From the NCBI GenBank assembly GCA_038207155.1, contig JBBRAB010000003.1:203149-267148 (forward strand): 64,000 nucleotides of DNA, written 5' to 3'. This document shows positions 54,046 through 62,678 of this stretch, in pieces; position 1 is the stretch's first letter; the number at the start of each line of letters is the position of its first letter. Below the pieces are notes generated by a model. That model was not told the origin of the DNA. It saw only the letters and a list, made by a program, of their open reading frames with translations, and made no database searches. The translations under genes were made by a program, and so were the position numbers. This stretch comes from FEN-1139 sp038207155 (GTDB lineage: Bacteria > Myxococcota_A > Polyangia > Polyangiales > Polyangiaceae).

Positions 54046-54723
54046 GCGAAGGGCCTCATCGGCTGGCGGAGTTCTGGTGGGGCTGGAAAGAGGCGAGCGG
54101 CCTACCAAGCTTTCCTCTATGGGATTCCCGGTGTTGCAACCATTAGCGTAATAGCTCAGCCCGCTACGGTCGGCCAAACGAACCGCAGCATTAATTTGAC
54201 ATAATCAGTTGAAGTGCCCCAAAACCATCGGTTTTTCCCCACGGCTTTCTTGCGGCGGACGGGTCGGCCACCTGGGGTTCCATGCCCCAAGCTTGATCTG
54301 CCGCAGCCGTGGTCGCCCAAAGCCCGTCGCCGGGTGCCTGGCTTGGCGCTCACGCGCGACGCCAGCGGACATGCCAGCGCCCCCCAGGGGACCGGGCGCA
54401 AGGCGTTCACGGGCTGCCAAGCGGCCTATCTACGGTGTCCGACGCCAGAGCTAGGCGCATGGCGTGGTGTTGTCTGTGAGGATTGATGGTGCGAGGGCGT
54501 GGTGCCTGTGAGGGCAAGTGGCGTGGGGGCGAGCAGCGCAGCGGTTGTTACTGCGGGTGCTCTCTCAAGTGAGCCTTTGGGTTGGCGCGGCGCAGTGCTG
54601 CCGCAAGTGAGCCTTTGAGTTGGCGCGGCGTGGAACCAAGGCTCACGGACAGCGCGTGGCCTTCGAGTGCAGGGCCAGAGCCCCCACGCGAGTTCTCACT
54701 TGTCACGCGGCGTACTTCGCCCC
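54046..54723. other. Gene-poor stretch with a short direct repeat
   Basis: No frame here has convincing coding character, although a minus-strand frame of 84 codons at 54156-54410 exists. It contains an AT-rich segment near 54170-54240 that may hold the promoter of the leftward receiver gene, and the repeat at 54566-54630. Confidence 0.45.
54566..54630. repeat. 27-bp unit repeated twice with 38-bp period
   Basis: 54566-54592 and 54604-54630 match at 26 of 27 positions (CAAGTGAGCCTTTG then GTTGGCGCGGCG). The intervening 11 bp differ in kind. Confidence 0.85.
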
Positions 54724-54879
54724 ATGAATCGAACAACCATGGAGTCTGGACTCGTCACTCTCGCGTTCATCGTTGGCACTCTCGTCTCGGGCGCAGCGAT
54801 CATCCCGATGCTGCTGCTGTTTCACCCAGGCGCTGAAGCGGGTGAGCCCGTGATGGACCTGAGCGAACCCGATCACTGA
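54724..54879 (+). CDS. Small single-pass membrane protein
   Basis: 51 residues from the ATG at 54724: a short polar start, one hydrophobic helix (LVTLAFIVGTLVSGAAIIPM) and an acidic tail ending DLSEPDH. No clear ribosome-binding site. Possibly an accessory subunit or regulator, but no family is recognised. Confidence 0.45.
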   Translation: MNRTTMESGLVTLAFIVGTLVSGAAIIPMLLLFHPGAEAGEPVMDLSEPDH

Positions 54880-54980
54880 GCGCCGTCGGGGTTGAGCGAG
54901 CGACGGACGTGACGGCGGATGGAGCGCGAGCCGACGCCTCAGTGGACCGTGCGTAGTTCGCGAGCGGGTGTAGCGAAATG

Positions 54981-56446
54981 CTACGCGTGTGGGAGTGCCT
55001 CTCCGAGCAGCTCTTTGCGGCCAATCAACGTGAGAACCTCGTGGAACGGATCGGGGTGGGACAGTTCACCCTACGTTTTCGACACCCGTTGGTCGAGCGA
55101 GAAATTGCCGTTCGAAGCTGAAAAAACCCAGATGCCCTGGCGGGGCGCAAGACACATCACCTTGCACTGAAGACGCAGCGCGTAGGGCTTTGCCTGGAAG
55201 AAAGCCTCCACGAAGTCGCGCTGCGAGCTCAACTGGAATTCGGTCTCACGACCATTCGCGCACTCTCTTCACCGCGAAGAGCGACAGCCCCAATGGCGTA
55301 ATCAGGGTAGTTCCGCTCTCCACGACCCATCCTGACCGGCATCTGGCGCACCCAGTCCCCTGAGGCATAACCGAGGCGCTCAAGCAGGGGCTCAACGAGC
55401 TGAACCTCGACGTCTCGCTCCGAAAGGAGATCTACCGCTGGAAGTCCAACGGCAGCGGCCAGGCGTGGCAATGCGGACAGATCCTGACCCTTTGCCGCCA
55501 TGGCAGCCAGCAGCGCTTCGTACTCCTCGAAGCTGAGCGGAACCTTGCCATGCAAGCCCTGAAAATTAGCGCGCACGGCTGACTTCGACCCAAACACGGG
55601 ATGGGCTCGCAGTTCATTCAGAGACACGTTGGCAACCCTGAGCGCCGCGCCGATCCAGGCGATGCTGTGATAGTGCGATACCGGATCGATGAACCCGTCC
55701 GAGCAGGCACGCCAAATCGAGTGAATCGCGCCCAGCGGTCGAACAAGGTACACCACCAGAATGTCGCCCCGCCTGACGGCAGCATTCGCACCCCAGCCAA
55801 AGACCGCAGTCGGCTCGGCCGTGTCGGCGACCTCAATGTCCCACGAGCCGCCGGTGACCATCCAGACCTTCGCTGGTGCCGGCAGATCTGCGGTACTCGT
55901 CGCAGGCACGAGCTCGCTCGCGAAGTCGTAGAGGAATGCGCGCATCTCGCTGGGAGAAAGGCCGTGTAGTGCTCGAAATTCCTGCCAGGCGGCGTTGACA
56001 TTGAGATAGAATCGAGCTCGCTGTTCCTTCTGCTGTTTGCCAGGAATTGCCGGGAGAGGGATGCCAAACTCGCGATGCACGGCTTCTAGCTGGTGCAAGC
56101 GACGATGAAATTCGTACGGCAAGAAATAGTCTGAATGGGCTTGATACATCCCGAGTGAGATCGGACCAGTGTTGTCGTACCAGCTCTCCTCGTCCTGCTC
56201 AAATTCATCGAGCGTTTCACGCTGACCGTCTCGATTGCTGGCCTGACACGGAATCCCGCGAGCGTGCAGCTCAAGAAAGAACTGCTCAGCTTCTCGCAAC
56301 GTATCAAAGCGCTCTTCGCAAACTGTCGCGCGTACCAGCTCAGCAATGTCAATCGTCAGGGATTCTTCCGCAAAACGCGCGGCCTCTTCCTCGCTGAAAA
56401 GTAGCTCCAGGGTTCGCACGTCAGGATCGACAAACTCGCTGGTCAA
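54981..56446 (-). pseudogene. EVE-like plus HSDR_N restriction-type protein, frameshifted and amber-interrupted
   Basis: The intact frame from 56446 encodes 405 residues: a helical N-terminal region, a PUA/EVE-like domain (about 195-330: KVWMVTGGSWDIEVA, RRGDILVVYLVRPLGAIHSI, YHSIAWIGAALRV) and the start of a type I HsdR N-terminal nuclease domain (LSERDVEVQLVEPLLERLGY, NYPDYAIGAVAL). At ARMVV one G appears to be lost; in the shifted frame the domain goes on TEFQLSSQRDFVEAFFQAKP and YALRLQCKVMCLAPRQGIWV, reaches TAG at 55071-55073, then ELSHPDPFHEVLTLIGRKEL to a final TAG at 54981. The catalytic ExK lysine also reads Glu (VETEF). It was probably a modification-sensing restriction factor. Confidence 0.8.
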
Positions 56447-56864
56447 CGACGCAAACCGCGCAAGAGCCGTTTGGCCTCGCTAGGTGGCGCGATAGAGATT
56501 CCAAATGAACCTGTTGAACCTCATGGGACCACTCACTCCGGACGAGCGACGAGGAGCTTTGTCGCGCCAGCAGACTCTAACATGCGTCCATGCGCGATGG
56601 CCAAGCGCGTCGCGCAACTCCGCTCGTCCGGTTGAGACCCACCGCGTCATGCGCCTCGGTGCCGCAGGTGACCAGACGAGTGGGAATGCTTACGGATCCC
56701 GACGACTCACATAGTCACCGAATCGTGAACTGCGCGTCATAGTCCCGCACAGGAGCCATCTCGTGTTGACGTCGTCCAGTCCGACGGGCAGCCTACCGTG
56801 GCGTAGCCGGTCCCCTTGGGCCCGCGGCGGAGGGCGGCAACATGGAAGCAGCGGAGGGCAAACG
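56447..56864. other. Gene-poor stretch
   Basis: A short rightward frame at 56505-56714 has no domain signal. The segment presumably carries the promoter of the leftward EVE/HSDR_N gene and of the rightward broken lipoprotein gene, but no good hexamer pair was found. Confidence 0.4.
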
Positions 56865-57338
56865 ATGAATTGGTCTAGAATTGTTGCTCTGTCGCAGTCG
56901 GGCGCAGTTGCACTGGCTGCTGCCCGCACGCTGGCGTCCGGAGTCGGCGGAGGCGTCTACAGTCGACGAGGGGACGTCATTCCGGTAGCGCCTTCTCGAG
57001 TGGCCTTGGTTTGCTGCCTCGTGGTCGCAGCCTGTTCGTCGTCTTCAGACGGGACAAACTCGACGGGAAGTCAGAATGGAGCGGACGTCGTGGGGACCTA
57101 TTCCATGGAGGGGACCTACGTCCCCACGTTTCGACTCCCATCTGACGGTTCACCTTGCGGAGCGCCGGACGCGCCTGTGTTTTAGCACGGCGCAAGTCTC
57201 GCCATTGCTTCGACGGAGACAGGTGAGTTTGCTGTCACTGAGTCGCCCGGCGGATGCACCGTTCGCACGCGCGACACACCGAAGGGCCTGATGAACTCCT
57301 GCATCGCCGTGGACGAGAAGCTGCAGGACTATCCGTGA
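56865..57338 (+). pseudogene. Lipoprotein gene interrupted by an in-frame TAG
   Basis: An excellent ribosome-binding site (GGAGGG) precedes the ATG at 56865. The frame leads to a lipoprotein signal (VALVCCLVVAACSSSSDG; the 45 residues before it are odd and GTG 57000 is an alternative start), then VVGTYSMEGTYVPTFRLPSD and PCGAPDAPVF, TAG at 57183-57185, and continues in the same frame HGASLAIASTETGEFAVTES, PGGCTVRTRDTPKGLMNSCI and AVDEKLQDYP to TGA at 57336. The continuation is clearly protein-like, so the TAG is the only lesion. Confidence 0.72.
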
Positions 57339-57340
57339 AC

Positions 57341-58013
57341 GTGAGCCCCATTCAAGTGCGAGCTGCGCGGATGCCCGCTGCTCGTATGCGTTCAGCCCGC
57401 CTGTCGCTGACTGTCTTCATCTCAGGCGCTTTTGCGAGCAACGCATTCGCCGGCGAAGTCGCCACCGTCGCCATTGCTGACGTGTCAACGGAGACGTCCC
57501 AAAAGCCAGCACCCATCGTCTTTGAGTTGGGGGTCTTGGCGGGCAACGGCGCCAAGTTTCTCCAGTTTCCGGATTCCCCGATCGCCGTTCGGGCTCGCGG
57601 GAGGAGTTGCTGCGGGCGTCCCGATGCTGGACAAGGTCTAGGTGGGGACGCAAGCAGTGCGCTACCTCGGGACCACCGGAACGACCCACGGCCAACTGAA
57701 TAGTGGTCCGCTAGTTCCGCCGAAGTCCTACATGGCGACAGTGACGTTCGACGCCGGCTAGCAGTTTCGGGTCAGAGCGGCCGCGACTGTTGCGGTGCGC
57801 TCATACGTCGGAGTTGGATTGCAGGAGTACCTCAGCTCTCCTGAATAATGCGCGGATCTACATCACCACTTGCCCGCAGCCCCAAGCCTTGCCGTCCTGC
57901 TCCCGATTGCCCCCGGCTACTGCGGCGTGGACGTTCGCTACAACTGGGTGTTCGAACCGACGAATACGATAGCAAACACTTCCGGGTTTCTAGTCGCTGG
58001 CTTGGCGTTATAG
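57341..58013 (+). pseudogene. Outer-membrane-type protein gene with frameshift and several stops
   Basis: It starts 2 bp after the broken lipoprotein gene. A signal peptide (SLTVFISGAFASNAFAG) leads to PAPIVFELGVLAGNGAKFLQ and FPDSPIAV; near 57588 the coding frame changes and runs FGLAGGVAAGVPMLDKV, TAG at 57639, VGTQAVRYLGTTGTTHGQLN, KSYMATVTFDAG, TAG at 57759, QFRVRAAATVAVRSYVGVGL, TAA at 57846, and later CGVDVRYNWVFEPTNTIANT to TAG at 58011. The alternating strands fit a small beta-barrel. Together with the lipoprotein it was probably a secreted two-gene unit. Confidence 0.7.
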
Positions 58014-58214
58014 GCGGCAAGAGAGTTGACTGTCACGGTGCAGTCCTGGCCGGATCCGCGAGCGGTTCCACGCCGCACCAACCCAACAGCGCTGCGGGGC
58101 TGAGCGGCGCAGACACGAAGTGGTCTACGGTCGGGCCCAAGGCGAATCCGCCGCGCGGAGTTCCGGGACGAAAAGGCGCCCGCCTAATTCAGCGACCAGC
58201 CATGCAGCGCCGTC

Positions 58215-58502
58215 TCAACGCTTCAACGCGACGATTAACACTAGCGTATCGAGCAGCAAGACTGCCGCAAGGAGCAAGCCGGTGATCCAAAAGGCAGCTC
58301 GGCGCCTCCCCCGGGCAAAGTAGACGCCACTGACAACCATGCCCAGCAGGCTCGGGAAAAGCAGAAACTTGCCGATAAGTCGACCCCACTTATAGTCGTC
58401 GACGAGGCCAAGGGCACCCGCGATGTAGGCCACGAGCATGAGCGCGACAAGCCCAACAAGCGTCCACGCGAGAGCCAATAGTATCGCCTTCACCGTCTTC
58501 AT
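58215..58502 (-). CDS. Small membrane protein with three helices
   Basis: 95 residues: two hydrophobic segments near the start (ILLALAWTLVGLVALMLVAY and FLLFPSLLGMVVSGVYF) and a third at the end (WITGLLLAAVLLLDTLVLIV), with positively charged loops. No known family recognised. It is intact among broken genes and may be translated, with its ATG at 58502. Confidence 0.65.
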   Translation of the reverse strand: MKTVKAILLALAWTLVGLVALMLVAYIAGALGLVDDYKWGRLIGKFLLFPSLLGMVVSGVYFARGRRRAAFWITGLLLAAVLLLDTLVLIVALKR

Positions 58503-58556
58503 TCCGCCAGCCGAACACTATCCCGTTCAGCTGTGGCACGGTCAGCGGGATAGGTG

Positions 58557-58727
58557 TCACAGTTCAAAGGTCGTGAGTGCGACGTACATCGTTTCGAAGT
58601 TGAAGGTCTCGGTTGCGGGAGCAACGCTGAGTTCGTCAAGGGCGCCGTCCTCACCCTCCGCGAGGTGGGTCCAAACCGGGCAGTGCTGGAGATCGCTTAG
58701 CGTTGGGTCGTAAATCTGCTTCGGCAT
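58557..58727 (-). CDS. Short hypothetical protein, possibly truncated
   Basis: 56 residues from an ATG at 58727 with GGAG eight bases before it: MPKQIYDPTLSDLQHCPVWT and so on to YVALTTFEL. The CPVW segment near the start and the acidic loop recall larger hypothetical proteins that continue beyond this point, so the gene may have lost its 3' part. An imperfect hairpin (CTATCCCG/CGGGATAG, 58518-58553) follows the stop. Confidence 0.5.
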   Translation of the reverse strand: MPKQIYDPTLSDLQHCPVWTHLAEGEDGALDELSVAPATETFNFETMYVALTTFEL

Positions 58728-58842
58728 CGCCTTTGCTCCATGGATCCGCCCGTCTAACGTGTCAGTTCAGCTGAACCGCGCAGGCGAGCGAAGCCCCGCC
58801 GGAACGGGTCTGCTGCAACTCATGGCTAGCAGTCGCATCCGG

Positions 58843-59706
58843 TCACTTCGCGGCCACGCCGACAAGGCATTCACCCGGCACCTCAAACCCACCTGACGAT
58901 TCAAAACTCCGCATTGAGCCCTCCACTTCGTTCCACACGGACTCGCGCTCCTGAGGGGTCAGGTGAGCCATCATGGCATTGAACGCGCCAAATGCTTCTC
59001 GGGCCACCCGCACGTAGTCGGCAGCGCTGTCCATCCTCAAGGGCACCGACACGGCGCGAACTTCAAGCTCGGAAAATCCGGCTTGACGCAAGCAGCCTTC
59101 GAGCACCCCGGCAGCGCCAAGGCTGAACGGGCCGGGCTGCCCAGGAACGGGAGGCGGGAGCTGCGCGCGCCGGCGGATGATTGAAGCGGGCACAGCACCC
59201 CAACTGTTTTGATCCGGCGTGGAAAAGACAACGACGGCGACCCGACCACCCGGCTTCAGAGCACGGCGCCACTCGTGCAGCGCAGTCACGGGATGCGGCA
59301 TGTACATCAGACCGAGTCGACAAAGCACCGCATCAAAGGACGCGTCAGGGAGCTCCAATTTCTCGCCGTCCATGGCGCGCGTCTCAACCTGTTTGAGTCC
59401 ACGCTCACGGGCGACCTGGAGCGCTAGCTCAACGATGCCTTCCGAGATGTCGGTCGCCAGCACGTAACCGCCAGGGCCAACTCGTTCAGCGGCACTGACG
59501 GCCGGTTCACCTGCGCCGGCAGCGATGTCCAGAATTCGCTGATCCGGCTGGATCTGGGCCAGATCGAGCATCTGGCGGGTCACTTCGCCGTACCAACGAT
59601 CTAAAGTGGGATTCCAGCGTCGCCATGCTGCGCCGTCCCTGTTCCATTGCTCTCGCTGCGAGTTCTTGTACTTAGCTGCGTCGAATGAGGGCTTCTGTTC
59701 GGTCAC
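58843..59706 (-). CDS. Class I SAM-dependent methyltransferase
   Basis: 287 residues from a GTG at 59706 with AGGAG upstream. Motif I (ILDIAAGAGEPAVSAAERVG), motif II region (DGEKLELPDASFDAVLCRLG) and motif III (ALKPGGRVAVVVFSTPD) are those of the UbiE/Methyltransf_11 group. Substrate unknown: quinone, lipid and secondary-metabolite methylation are all possible. It is followed leftward by a short gene and preceded by the DUF6544-like gene 62 bp upstream, so they may be co-transcribed. Confidence 0.88.
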   Translation of the reverse strand: MTEQKPSFDAAKYKNSQREQWNRDGAAWRRWNPTLDRWYGEVTRQMLDLAQIQPDQRILDIAAGAGEPAVSAAERVGPGGYVLATDISEGIVELALQVARERGLKQVETRAMDGEKLELPDASFDAVLCRLGLMYMPHPVTALHEWRRALKPGGRVAVVVFSTPDQNSWGAVPASIIRRRAQLPPPVPGQPGPFSLGAAGVLEGCLRQAGFSELEVRAVSVPLRMDSAADYVRVAREAFGAFNAMMAHLTPQERESVWNEVEGSMRSFESSGGFEVPGECLVGVAAK

Positions 59707-59767
59707 GCGAATTCTCCTCTCTGTTCGGCTGCGGTTTCAGTCGCAAGTGTACCGGTGTTAGGCGGCA

Positions 59768-60925
59768 TCAGAGCGGGCTGTTGTGTGCTTTGACGTTGAA
59801 CTCGATGGTATCGAGGTTGAAGCGCAAGTACGAGTAGTTTCCTGCCGGCGCATGCCAGACACCCTCGCCCTGGGACATCAGTCGGAACGAGCCGAACTGT
59901 CGATAGTGGCTCAACGGAGTTGACCAAGGCATCTTGGTGAAGGACTTGCCGTCTGCTGATGCGGCTGCTCGCCCGTCCGCGACGAAATCTATTAGCTCTC
60001 CCTCGTCGTTGAACGAAAGTACCGCGTGAATGGTATGGCTGAGATTCGTAAACGAGGCGCGTACGGTTCGCGGAGCGAGCTCCTGCCACTGGATCCTTTG
60101 GTCGATAAGCGCGCCAGGTGCGAAGATGCAGAGATCGTTGAACAAGGTCACGGTTTCGGCTTCGTCCATCACTGGACCCTTCGCGTCGACCATCATCACG
60201 AGCGAGGCAATCCTAACTCGCATGGTCGCGGACGGCCCGACGAAGCGATGAAAAGCTTGGAACGGCACACCGAGCATCGAGGCGTCCATTAGAAACAGAC
60301 GCGACGGTGGCCCGTAGAAATTCTGCTGCTCGCCTGTGAACGACATCCAGCGCGCCTCGGGCCCGCTACGGATCTGGCCGTGAAAGCGCGCACGAAAGTT
60401 ACGCACCCGCGGCTGTCCGACGGCGCCGCTGAGACGAATGTACTTCTGGACAACTGCGGGGAGCGGCGCGAGGTCGACATCGGTAAGCGGCGCTGCCGGG
60501 TTCACCTGATCAGGTCGCTGCGCAATGTTGCGCTCGTACTCGGCACGAAAACTCCAGGGAGCTTGCGAGAGAAATCCGAGTATGACACCCACGAGTACCA
60601 AGATATTCGCGACCGTTCCGTAGCGAGCGTCGGCCCAAGACGTGATGATCACCAGCTGGGAGACGACGATTGCCACTGCCCCTACGGTCCACCACGAGCG
60701 AGGCCACGTGAAAAGCGTTACGGCTGTCGCAATGAGCAGCAGGGCAGCCAATAGCCAAAGCGCGCCCAGCGGTTTGCCGATCTCCTGTGTCAGCTGCGGA
60801 AGCTTTGCAAGCCTCATCGCCTTTGCAATGCCGAGCAGATGAATGAGCCCGTGAAGGACGAGAAGGAACGCGAAAAGGATTTTCACGCTCCCATGAGCGG
60901 GCACTTTCCCCAGAACGTCAAGCAT
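59768..60925 (-). CDS. DUF6544-like membrane protein
   Basis: 385 residues. Four N-terminal membrane helices (to about residue 120) precede a soluble domain: LPAVVQKYIRLSGAVGQPRV, then FRARFHGQIRSGPEARWMSF, FYGPPSRLFLMDASMLGVPF and ITFRVAS-like strands, ending in GNYSYLRFNLDTIEFNVKAH. This agrees with the DUF6544 (DUF6920) family, whose function is not known. The gene is intact and probably precedes the methyltransferase in one unit. Confidence 0.78.
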   Translation of the reverse strand: MLDVLGKVPAHGSVKILFAFLLVLHGLIHLLGIAKAMRLAKLPQLTQEIGKPLGALWLLAALLLIATAVTLFTWPRSWWTVGAVAIVVSQLVIITSWADARYGTVANILVLVGVILGFLSQAPWSFRAEYERNIAQRPDQVNPAAPLTDVDLAPLPAVVQKYIRLSGAVGQPRVRNFRARFHGQIRSGPEARWMSFTGEQQNFYGPPSRLFLMDASMLGVPFQAFHRFVGPSATMRVRIASLVMMVDAKGPVMDEAETVTLFNDLCIFAPGALIDQRIQWQELAPRTVRASFTNLSHTIHAVLSFNDEGELIDFVADGRAAASADGKSFTKMPWSTPLSHYRQFGSFRLMSQGEGVWHAPAGNYSYLRFNLDTIEFNVKAHNSPL

Positions 60926-61139
60926 CTTGGAGCTAGACTCGTCTGACGCTTCAGGTGCCCAGCGCTTGGCTCAGGCAGACCGCCGAGGGCTCGCCCGGCT
61001 TTAGTTGGCAATGAGCGAGCCCCTGGGCTCGCATCATCGCTCTAGCTGAGGTCGATGGAAACGGTCATCGCAACAGCCCTTGTCGAACCCAACTGCGAGT
61101 TGGACTGCACGCGCAAGTCGGGAAACTCACGGTTTTGCC

Positions 61140-61556
61140 CTATTCGGATTCCGCCCTCGGAATAGGCTGGGAGAGTTCACGCAAGAGATTTGCGAGTCCA
61201 TTCTTGTCGAGGGTTCGTGAAGACAAGGCCATCATTGCAGCGTAAAGCCGCTGATCGGGCTCCAGAACCAGCCAGTCATTCACGTCCAGAAATACCAACG
61301 CGGCATTCAGGCCTGTGCGCTTGTTGTCATCCAGAAACGGCTGATTCTCGGCGACGTGGAAGGCGCAGGCCATCGCGAAAAGATCAGCATGCAAGTGGAC
61401 GCCGTCGAATGTCGCCGTCGGAGTCGCCACAGCTGATTCGAGCGCCCCTTGATCACGAATACCGTCAGAGCCACGGAACAGCCGCAGTTGGTCGGCATGC
61501 AATTCCAAGACATCCTCAACTGAGAGGAAGAACGGCTCAAGCGGCTCGGATTTCAC
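61140..61556 (-). CDS. doc: Doc-type Fic-domain toxin
   Basis: 138 residues from a GTG at 61556 that overlaps the antitoxin stop (GTGA). Death-on-curing pattern: FLSVEDVLELHADQLRLFRG at the start and a Fic motif NQPFLDDNKRTGLNAALVFL. The motif's usual first histidine (HPF) is Gln72 here, so kinase/AMPylation activity may be changed, though Gln variants occur among Doc-like proteins. Doc phosphorylates EF-Tu and blocks translation in phage P1. It is the last gene of a leftward operon and ends in TAG. Confidence 0.85.
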   Translation of the reverse strand: MKSEPLEPFFLSVEDVLELHADQLRLFRGSDGIRDQGALESAVATPTATFDGVHLHADLFAMACAFHVAENQPFLDDNKRTGLNAALVFLDVNDWLVLEPDQRLYAAMMALSSRTLDKNGLANLLRELSQPIPRAESE

Positions 61557-61753
61557 TTGGACAACTTGAGAAAAGCACGTCCGTGATTTGCCAATGCACG
61601 AGCGTGCGCTTGAGCGAGGCTGTTCTTTCGGGTTCCCTCCTGACGAAGAGGCGTGATGATGAGGCGCTCTCCATCCGTCGATATGTCGAGTTGGGTCTCC
61701 GGCTTCAGCGGCAGCTTCAAACTGATCCAATCTCGGCATTGGCAGAGCTCCAC
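61553..61753 (-). CDS. AbrB/MazE-like antitoxin
   Basis: 66 residues from a GTG at 61753 with AAGG before it. The sequence ISLKLPLKPETQLDISTDGE and LIITPLRQ is the swapped-hairpin AbrB core, though the strand before it looks a few residues short; the C-terminal tail (SLAQAHARALANHGRAFLKL) is a helix that would bind Doc. The stop overlaps the toxin start. Its GTG follows directly after the TGA of the upstream broken gene. Confidence 0.7.
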   Translation of the reverse strand: MELCQCRDWISLKLPLKPETQLDISTDGERLIITPLRQEGTRKNSLAQAHARALANHGRAFLKLSK

Positions 61754-62057
61754 TCAGGCCTTGGAAAAGACGGAGGCGGCGGCAGGATATTGATCCACTG
61801 CCGCCGTGAGTTGCTCGGGGACGTAGACGCTGAGGTTGACGGTGAAGAACCCGTGAAGGTTCTCGCGAAGCCCCGGGACCTAGGTCGTGCCCGGCGGGTC
61901 CGCTGCACCCATCTGAAGGCTTACCACCTGAACTAGATCCTCGTCCGTCATTGCGGTCGAAGGTACGCCCTTCGACCCTGAAGCCACGCTCCTTCAACCA
62001 GGGTCGAAGCGCACCCCGGAACTCGTCGACAGCTTGAGCACGAACAGACTTCGTCAT
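61754..62057 (-). pseudogene. DUF4304-like gene with frameshift and TAG
   Basis: From the ATG at 62057 the frame gives FRGALRPWLKERGFRVEGRT and FDRND; an extra base near 61945 moves the coding frame, which then reads DEDLVQVVSLQMGAADPPGT, TAG at 61880-61882, and VPGLRENLHGFFTVNLSVYV followed by a TGA at 61754. The pattern LKxxGF..GRTF and VPGLRENLxGxFTVNLGVYV is that of DUF4304-type proteins. Function unknown. It is the gene just before the AbrB antitoxin (TGAGTG junction). Confidence 0.72.
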
Positions 62058-62497
62058 GGGCGCCGATGTGGGAAGTTAGCCGGAGCCGACCTGGAGGTCC
62101 TCGGGCCAGAGCTCGTCGCGTTCGAGACGGTGTCGCTGGATATGCAAACCTTGCCGTTCCCGCTGCGCGCAGTAGCCAAAGTCCCGAAGCCTACACCCTC
62201 AAGTAGCTCGCGCCCGATGCTCCACGCCCGCTTCTACTCAGAGAGGATCGAGTCTATCTGCTCAGCGCGAAGGGATGCCTGCGCCGCACGCCGCAGCTCA
62301 CAGCGACCGATCCAAATCCTCGGGAATGGCTGCCCGGTCTCGCTCGGATTGGGATCGAACTGTCCGGCACCGTCGTCTAGTAGACAGTTGTAGAGCACGG
62401 TCGCACCCAGGTCTTGGGCGGTACGCCAGAGGGCTTGGTATATGTCGAAAACGTCGGGCACTCGATGGCTCTCGCCGCTTGTCTCAAGCAAGTTTGC
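62054..62497 (-). pseudogene. Unrecognised gene with TAG and probable frameshift
   Basis: From the ATG at 62497 (GTG 62461 is an alternative) the frame reads VPDVFDIYQALWRTAQDLGA, LYNCLLDDGAGQFDPNPSET and PFPRIWIGR, reaching TAG at 62234-62236 after ILSE. The same frame continues KRAWSIGRELLEGVGF and runs to a TGA that overlaps the next ATG (ATGA). A second frame looks more protein-like in the last part (RDFGYCAQRERQGLHIQRHR, LERDELWPEDLQVGSG, TAA at 62076). I cannot name the family. It heads the toxin-antitoxin operon. Confidence 0.55.
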
Positions 62498-62678
62498 CAT
62501 CGAGCAGTAGCGTTTACAACCCACGTCGCAAGCGCAACGCTAATCTCATTCTGCGTGACCCTTCGGTGCGAGTCTGCCAGCCCATTTGCGGGGCGGTTTG
62601 CTGCGGTGGTAGCCTCGCGCAGCGTTGCGGCTGCTCGTGAGGGAAGCTTTGGCGCAGAAGGTGCGTACGACAAACACA

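Noticed and set aside
54156..54486. Overlapping frames on both strands between the receiver gene and the small membrane protein
   Set aside because: No domain, poor start contexts, and both strands open as often happens in GC-rich intergenic DNA.
58518..58553. Integron-type attC site
   Set aside because: The imperfect hairpin lacks the core GTTRRRY sites and no integrase or cassette array is near; it is more likely a transcript-end structure.
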